Made by a program: the position numbers and the translations under genes. Below are positions 1 to 2,474 of a DNA stretch of 5,366 nt, piece after piece; the stretch's first letter is position 1; each line of letters starts with the position of its first letter. Source of the DNA: an uncultured Corynebacterium sp. (GTDB lineage: Bacteria > Actinomycetota > Actinomycetes > Mycobacteriales > Mycobacteriaceae); NCBI RefSeq assembly GCF_937999985.1, contig NZ_CALLDG010000097.1, forward strand, positions 1 through 5,366. The letters run 5' to 3'. The notes beneath the pieces were generated by a model, which ran no database searches, was not told the DNA's origin, and worked only from the letters and a program-made list of their open reading frames with translations.

Positions 1-1
1 C

Positions 2-82
2 TGGTCTGTGTTTGGCGATGTTACCCCTTACATGGGGTCGCCTCGCACTGCGCATCACGATTACACGCTGAGGAGGGCTTGA
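2..82 (+). CDS. C-terminal end of a head-tail connector or stopper protein (partial)
   Basis: Frame 2 is open from the left edge to a TGA at 80-82 and gives the last 26 residues of a protein (WSVFGDVTPYMGSPRTAHHDYTLRRA). The stop overlaps the next ATG by one base, so the two genes are probably translationally coupled, and the AGGAGG that serves the next gene lies inside this one. In siphophage genomes of this type, the gene just before the small neck protein is usually a head-tail stopper or adaptor, which closes the portal channel after DNA packaging. That role is inferred from position and from a general likeness of the C-terminus. The fragment is too short to assign a family, and the start lies outside the window. 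Confidence 0.55.
   Translation, partial: WSVFGDVTPYMGSPRTAHHDYTLRRA
71..76 (+). promoter_or_regulatory. Ribosome binding site of the neck protein gene
   Basis: A perfect AGGAGG lies 5 nt before the ATG at 82 and only 2 nt before the in-frame TTG at 79. The spacing decides the start in favour of ATG 82. Confidence 0.85.
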
Positions 83-402
83 TGGCTCACCTTGAGTGGT
101 ATCACGAGGAGCGGGAAAAGAATGACCAGCTCCATCGCATACTCGCTAATTTCCCGAGGGTTGGTAAGCGTAATTTCCGTGAGGCTGAGCTGATCGGGGC
201 TAAGGCTGTGTCGATACATACTCCGCACGCGCGGAACAACGATGAGCGTGCTGCTGAGTATGGGGAGGCCCGGTCTTCCATCAATGTTATGCGAGGGTCC
301 AAGAAGGTGGATGCGTTCGTGAATTTGGATGACCCGGACGGTGGTGCGCTGGCTATCGAGGGGAAGCTGAACATTATTAGGAGGGCTGCTGGTCTTGCCT
401 GA
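82..402 (+). CDS. Small neck / head-tail connector protein (HK97 gp10-like or DUF5403-like)
   Basis: This encodes a 106-aa soluble protein with no signal peptide or membrane segment. The N-terminal third is charged and helical in character (LEWYHEEREKNDQLHRIL). A middle stretch has alternating beta-type residues around AKAVSIHTPHAR (40-51). Near the C-terminus is DAFVNLDDPDGGALAIEGK (77-95), which recalls the 'xxFVNLDDxDGxALAIExG' segment of small actinophage neck proteins. In related phages the protein in this slot sits between the head completion proteins and the tail tube. It lies directly before the tail terminator and overlaps it by 8 nt, which fits that job. The ATG at 82 is chosen over TTG 79 because of its spacing from the AGGAGG. 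The family name is a recollection, not a search result; the neck role rests largely on gene order. Confidence 0.8.
   Translation: MAHLEWYHEEREKNDQLHRILANFPRVGKRNFREAELIGAKAVSIHTPHARNNDERAAEYGEARSSINVMRGSKKVDAFVNLDDPDGGALAIEGKLNIIRRAAGLA
379..385 (+). promoter_or_regulatory. Ribosome binding site selecting a TTG start for the tail terminator
   Basis: AGGAGGG lies inside the 3' end of the neck protein gene, 9 nt before TTG 395. No ATG or GTG in that frame is better placed, so it supports the non-ATG start. Confidence 0.75.
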
Positions 403-820
403 TACTGATTATTTCCCCCGTGTCCAGGAGATTGTGTTGCCGATCCTGCGGGAGGCACTGGGGGACGAGGTGACTGTCACTTCGTGGGTGCCGGATATTG
501 ATTATCGCGAGTATCCGATTGTGAATGTGCGTCGGCTGGGGGGTAGTCGCGAGCCTGATATGCCCGAGTTCCTTGATCGTCCTGTGGTGGAGATCACTGT
601 TCACCACGGGGAGGGCCTTGTTGAGGCTGAGGAGATGTACGCGCGGGTTGTGAGCGCGCTGTTTGACGCTTGGCGTAAGCAGAAGGTGGTTAGTAGAGGG
701 TACATCTCGCGGGTCAAGGAGACTATGGGTATGACCCAGTTCTCGTCCTTGTTCCAGGATGCGTTCCGCGTCCAGGGGCTTATTGAATTGAACATTCGTC
801 CTTACAGAGAGGAGCCATAG
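395..820 (+). CDS. Tail terminator protein
   Basis: This encodes 141 residues. In siphophages the tail terminator forms a ring that caps the finished tail tube, stops growth at the length set by the tape measure and docks the tail to the neck. The sequence has the expected layout: an N-terminal helix (FPRVQEIVLPILREAL, 7-22), a strand pair around YPIVNVRRLGG (40-50), RPVVEITVHHGEG (62-74), a helix EAEEMYARVVSALFDAWRKQ (77-96), then VKETMGMTQFSSLFQDAFRV (107-126) leading to GLIELNIRP (128-136). The KETMG-TQFSS-FQD-xRVQGLI run is one I recognise from L5-like mycobacteriophage tail terminators. The TTG start has a good AGGAGGG 9 nt upstream and overlaps the neck gene by 8 nt. The TAG stop shares its last base with the GTG of the major tail gene, so expression is probably coupled. 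Intact, nothing odd. Confidence 0.88.
   Translation: MPDTDYFPRVQEIVLPILREALGDEVTVTSWVPDIDYREYPIVNVRRLGGSREPDMPEFLDRPVVEITVHHGEGLVEAEEMYARVVSALFDAWRKQKVVSRGYISRVKETMGMTQFSSLFQDAFRVQGLIELNIRPYREEP
809..814 (+). promoter_or_regulatory. Ribosome binding site of the major tail gene
   Basis: GAGGAG within an AGAGAGGAG run lies 5 nt before GTG 820. It supports a strong start for a highly expressed structural gene even though the start codon is GTG. Confidence 0.8.
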
Positions 821-1647
821 TGGCTTTTAATGATAACGCGGTTTTTACCGCTTCGACTGGTTATATCTACCTTGCGCCGGTGGGCACTGCTGCCCCTACT
901 CCTGCGCAGCTGAAGAACTTTGACCCGGAGGCGTTCGGCGCTCACACTTACCTGCTTGGCGAGGTTTCTGGTGAGTCGTTCACTCTGACGGTTGGTTCTG
1001 ATAATACTGAGCCGCTGAAGAAGGATGCTTCTGCTGCTGAGGTTCAGGCGGCTCTGGAGAAGCTGCCTTCCGTTGGCACTGGCGGTGCGCTGGTGAAGGG
1101 CCTGACCCTGGCTCAGGGTTACACCGTTTCGTTCATCGGTGAGTCCTTCGGTAAGGAGGTTCAGCTCACTGCTGAGGGTGCTGCGGCTAACGAGATGGAT
1201 AAGCCGATTGGTTGGGAGCCGGTTGGCCACACGGGTAACGAGGATCTGCCGGAGTTTGGCTACGACGGTGGAGATTCTGAGACTAAGGGTTCTTGGCAGA
1301 AGAAGAACCTGCGCGAGGTCACTACTGAGGCTCCGGTGGATTACGTCACCGTGAAGGCGCTCCAGTTCGATGCTGAGACTCTGGAGCTGTACTACGGCAA
1401 GAACGCTTCCAGCGTCGATGGCGTGTTCGGCGTGGATAACCCTGCGTCCAGCGGTGTTGAGCGTGCGGTTCTGATTGTCCTGGTGGATGGCCAGTTCAAG
1501 ATTGGTTTCTCCGCCGCTAAGGCGTCCCTGCGTCGCGATGAGTCTATTGCTCTGGCTACGGATGATTTCGCTACGCTGCCGCTGCGCGCGACGTTCACCA
1601 AGCACCCGGGTCGTCACTTGTTTGAGTGGACCGCTCCGGCTGCTTAG
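820..1647 (+). CDS. Major tail protein (tail tube subunit)
   Basis: This 275-aa protein is the repeating subunit of the tail tube, which polymerises around the tape measure. The N-terminus (AVFTASTGYIYLAPVGTAAPTP, 7-28) and the block WEPVGHTGNEDLPEFGYDGGD (132-152), then GSWQKKNLREVTTE (157-170), match my memory of major tail subunits of L5-like actinophages. So do LELYYGKNA, the GVERAVLIVLVDG strand and the C-terminal LPLRATFTKHPGRHLFEW. Residues about 47-121 (GEVSGESFTLTV to QLTAEGA) look like a separate beta-rich domain, with a helix AAEVQAALEKL (72-82) and YTVSFIGESFGKEVQLTAEG (101-120); such modules occur in many actinophage structural proteins. It starts at GTG 820, overlapping the tail terminator stop by one base, with GAGGAG 5 nt upstream. 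A strong terminator follows the stop by 6 nt. Confidence 0.93.
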   Translation: MAFNDNAVFTASTGYIYLAPVGTAAPTPAQLKNFDPEAFGAHTYLLGEVSGESFTLTVGSDNTEPLKKDASAAEVQAALEKLPSVGTGGALVKGLTLAQGYTVSFIGESFGKEVQLTAEGAAANEMDKPIGWEPVGHTGNEDLPEFGYDGGDSETKGSWQKKNLREVTTEAPVDYVTVKALQFDAETLELYYGKNASSVDGVFGVDNPASSGVERAVLIVLVDGQFKIGFSAAKASLRRDESIALATDDFATLPLRATFTKHPGRHLFEWTAPAA

Positions 1648-1653
1648 TTTTCC

Positions 1654-1691
1654 GGGGGCTAGGTTTCGGTAGGTCGGCCTAGCCCCCTTTT
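1654..1691 (+). terminator. Intrinsic (Rho-independent) terminator after the major tail gene
   Basis: GGGGGCTAGG (1654-1663) pairs perfectly with CCTAGCCCCC (1678-1687). This makes a 10-bp GC-rich stem with a 14-nt loop, followed directly by TTTT (1688-1691) and more T-rich sequence. It begins 6 nt after the major tail stop. It should end or reduce transcription before the chaperone and tape measure genes, so those would be expressed less than the major tail protein. Whether it terminates fully or partly cannot be seen from sequence. Confidence 0.88.
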
Positions 1692-1747
1692 CTAGACCTG
1701 CCTCTTTTTTGTCTTTGTCGTTGTTGTTTGTTTGGAGGAGACCTACC
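1688..1747 (+). promoter_or_regulatory. T-rich leader with ribosome binding site before the chaperone genes
   Basis: This 60-nt non-coding stretch is strongly T-rich, with TTTTTT at 1705-1710 and then repeated TTG/TTTG. It ends in GGAGGAG (1734-1740), 7 nt before TTG 1748. I see no convincing -10/-35 promoter pair here. The downstream genes are therefore probably transcribed by readthrough of the preceding terminator. The low-structure leader may help ribosome loading (inference). Confidence 0.55.
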
Positions 1748-2086
1748 TTGGCAACTTTTACCCTTGAAGATCTGAAGTCCACCGTTGAGAAGAAGTATGC
1801 TCCGGTGTTTATCGAGACTAGCGATGAGACTTTCGAGCTGAAGAATCTTATGCAGCTGCCGGAGAAGCCGCGCAACGCTGTGATCGAGCTCACCGAGGTT
1901 TTCGATGATGATGATCTGACGCTGGATAAGCAGATTGAGACTTTCCGCGAGATCCTGGCTCTGGTTGAGGCGAACGGTAAGGGCAAGGCCCTGCTGGATC
2001 TTGTGGGTGATAATACTGCTCTGCTTCTTGAGATTTCTACCCTGTGGATGGAGAACTCTCAGGTGGGGGAAGCCGAGCAGTCCTAA
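1748..2086 (+). CDS. Tail assembly chaperone, short form (gpG-like)
   Basis: This is an acidic 112-aa protein from TTG 1748 to TAA 2084-2086. In siphophages the short chaperone coats the tape measure during tail assembly and is absent from the finished virion. Its identity rests on its place between the major tail and tape measure genes, the overlapping ORF in the -1 frame and the slippery heptamer near its 3' end. Visible features are TFTLEDLKSTVEKKYAPVF at the N-terminus, an acidic run FDDDDLTLDKQ, a helix IETFREILALVEANGKGKALLDLVG and an acidic end (GEAEQS). The start is set by GGAGGAG 7 nt upstream; an earlier in-frame TTG at 1709 lacks a ribosome binding site and would translate the T-rich leader. 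Ribosomes that do not shift make this product. Confidence 0.88.
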   Translation: MATFTLEDLKSTVEKKYAPVFIETSDETFELKNLMQLPEKPRNAVIELTEVFDDDDLTLDKQIETFREILALVEANGKGKALLDLVGDNTALLLEISTLWMENSQVGEAEQS

Positions 2087-2472
2087 GCGTTTTGGATCGG
2101 TGTGGTTCGGCGGTCTACGCTGATCTGCTTAGGTATTTCGGGGTTGATCTGGGGGGTTTGGTTGAGTCCCCGCCTTGTTTGACTCCGAAGAAGGTTCTTG
2201 TGCTGGTTGAGAATCTGCCTATGGAGTGTATGACTTCGGCTCTGTTGCGGGGGGCTGAAGGTAGTTACGGGTGGGATAGCACTGCTTATTTGTTGGCGGG
2301 TGTTATTGATTCTGTTCGTGAGAATACGCATGTGAATATGCAGGTTCGTACGAAGAAGAGGTTGAAGCCGCCGGAGCCGGTCCAGGTGCCGGGCATGGAG
2401 CGGGAGAAGAAGCGTAACAGCCAGTTTGTGCGGATGGCTCAGGCTGCGCTGGCTAAGCAGAACAGGAGTTAG
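1748..2472 (+). CDS. Tail assembly chaperone, frameshifted long form (gpGT-like)
   Basis: Translation starts at TTG 1748, reads frame 0 through the GAA codon at 2069-2071, slips back one base and continues from 2071 in the -1 frame to TAG 2470-2472. The product is 241 aa: 108 residues shared with the short form plus 133 new ones. The -1 frame is open across the slip site and well past the frame-0 stop. The extension contains GSAVYADLLRYFGVDL, a helical middle, and a basic Pro-containing end (KKRLKPPEPVQVPG, then MEREKKRNSQFVRMAQAALAKQ). That is the usual look of the T domain, which in lambda links the chaperone to the tube subunit. The next gene starts 2 nt after the stop, which favours coupled expression. 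The extension is unlikely to be made alone: its first possible start, GTG 2044, has no suitable ribosome binding site. Confidence 0.88.
2065..2071 (+). promoter_or_regulatory. Programmed -1 frameshift slippery site GGGGGAA
   Basis: In the frame of the short chaperone this reads G GGG GAA. The tRNAs on GGG and GAA can re-pair one base back on GGG and GGA, the X-XXY-YYZ pattern. GGGGGAA is a known slippery sequence in tail chaperone genes of actinophages and other siphophages. A GGAG at 2050-2053 lies 11 nt upstream, a distance at which Shine-Dalgarno-like elements stimulate -1 shifting in other bacterial genes. Downstream I see only weak pairing (GCCGA 2072-2076 with TCGGC 2107-2111), so a stimulatory hairpin or pseudoknot is not established. 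Confidence 0.9.
2464..2468 (+). promoter_or_regulatory. Ribosome binding site of the tape measure gene
   Basis: AGGAG in the last codons of the chaperone extension lies 6 nt before GTG 2475 and 3 nt before GTG 2472. The spacing favours GTG 2475 and a protein beginning M-A-E-E. Confidence 0.7.
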
Positions 2473-2474
2473 TG

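Noticed and set aside
1709..1747. N-terminal extension of the short chaperone from TTG 1709
   Set aside because: It would translate the T-rich leader and the ribosome binding site itself, and there is no Shine-Dalgarno sequence before 1709. TTG 1748 is well placed after GGAGGAG.
802..1986. Antisense ORF of 394 codons opposite the major tail and chaperone genes
   Set aside because: It lies in exact antisense codon register with the major tail gene, crosses the terminator and the chaperone gene, and has Ser/Arg/Leu-rich composition with no recognisable domain. It is a codon-bias shadow.
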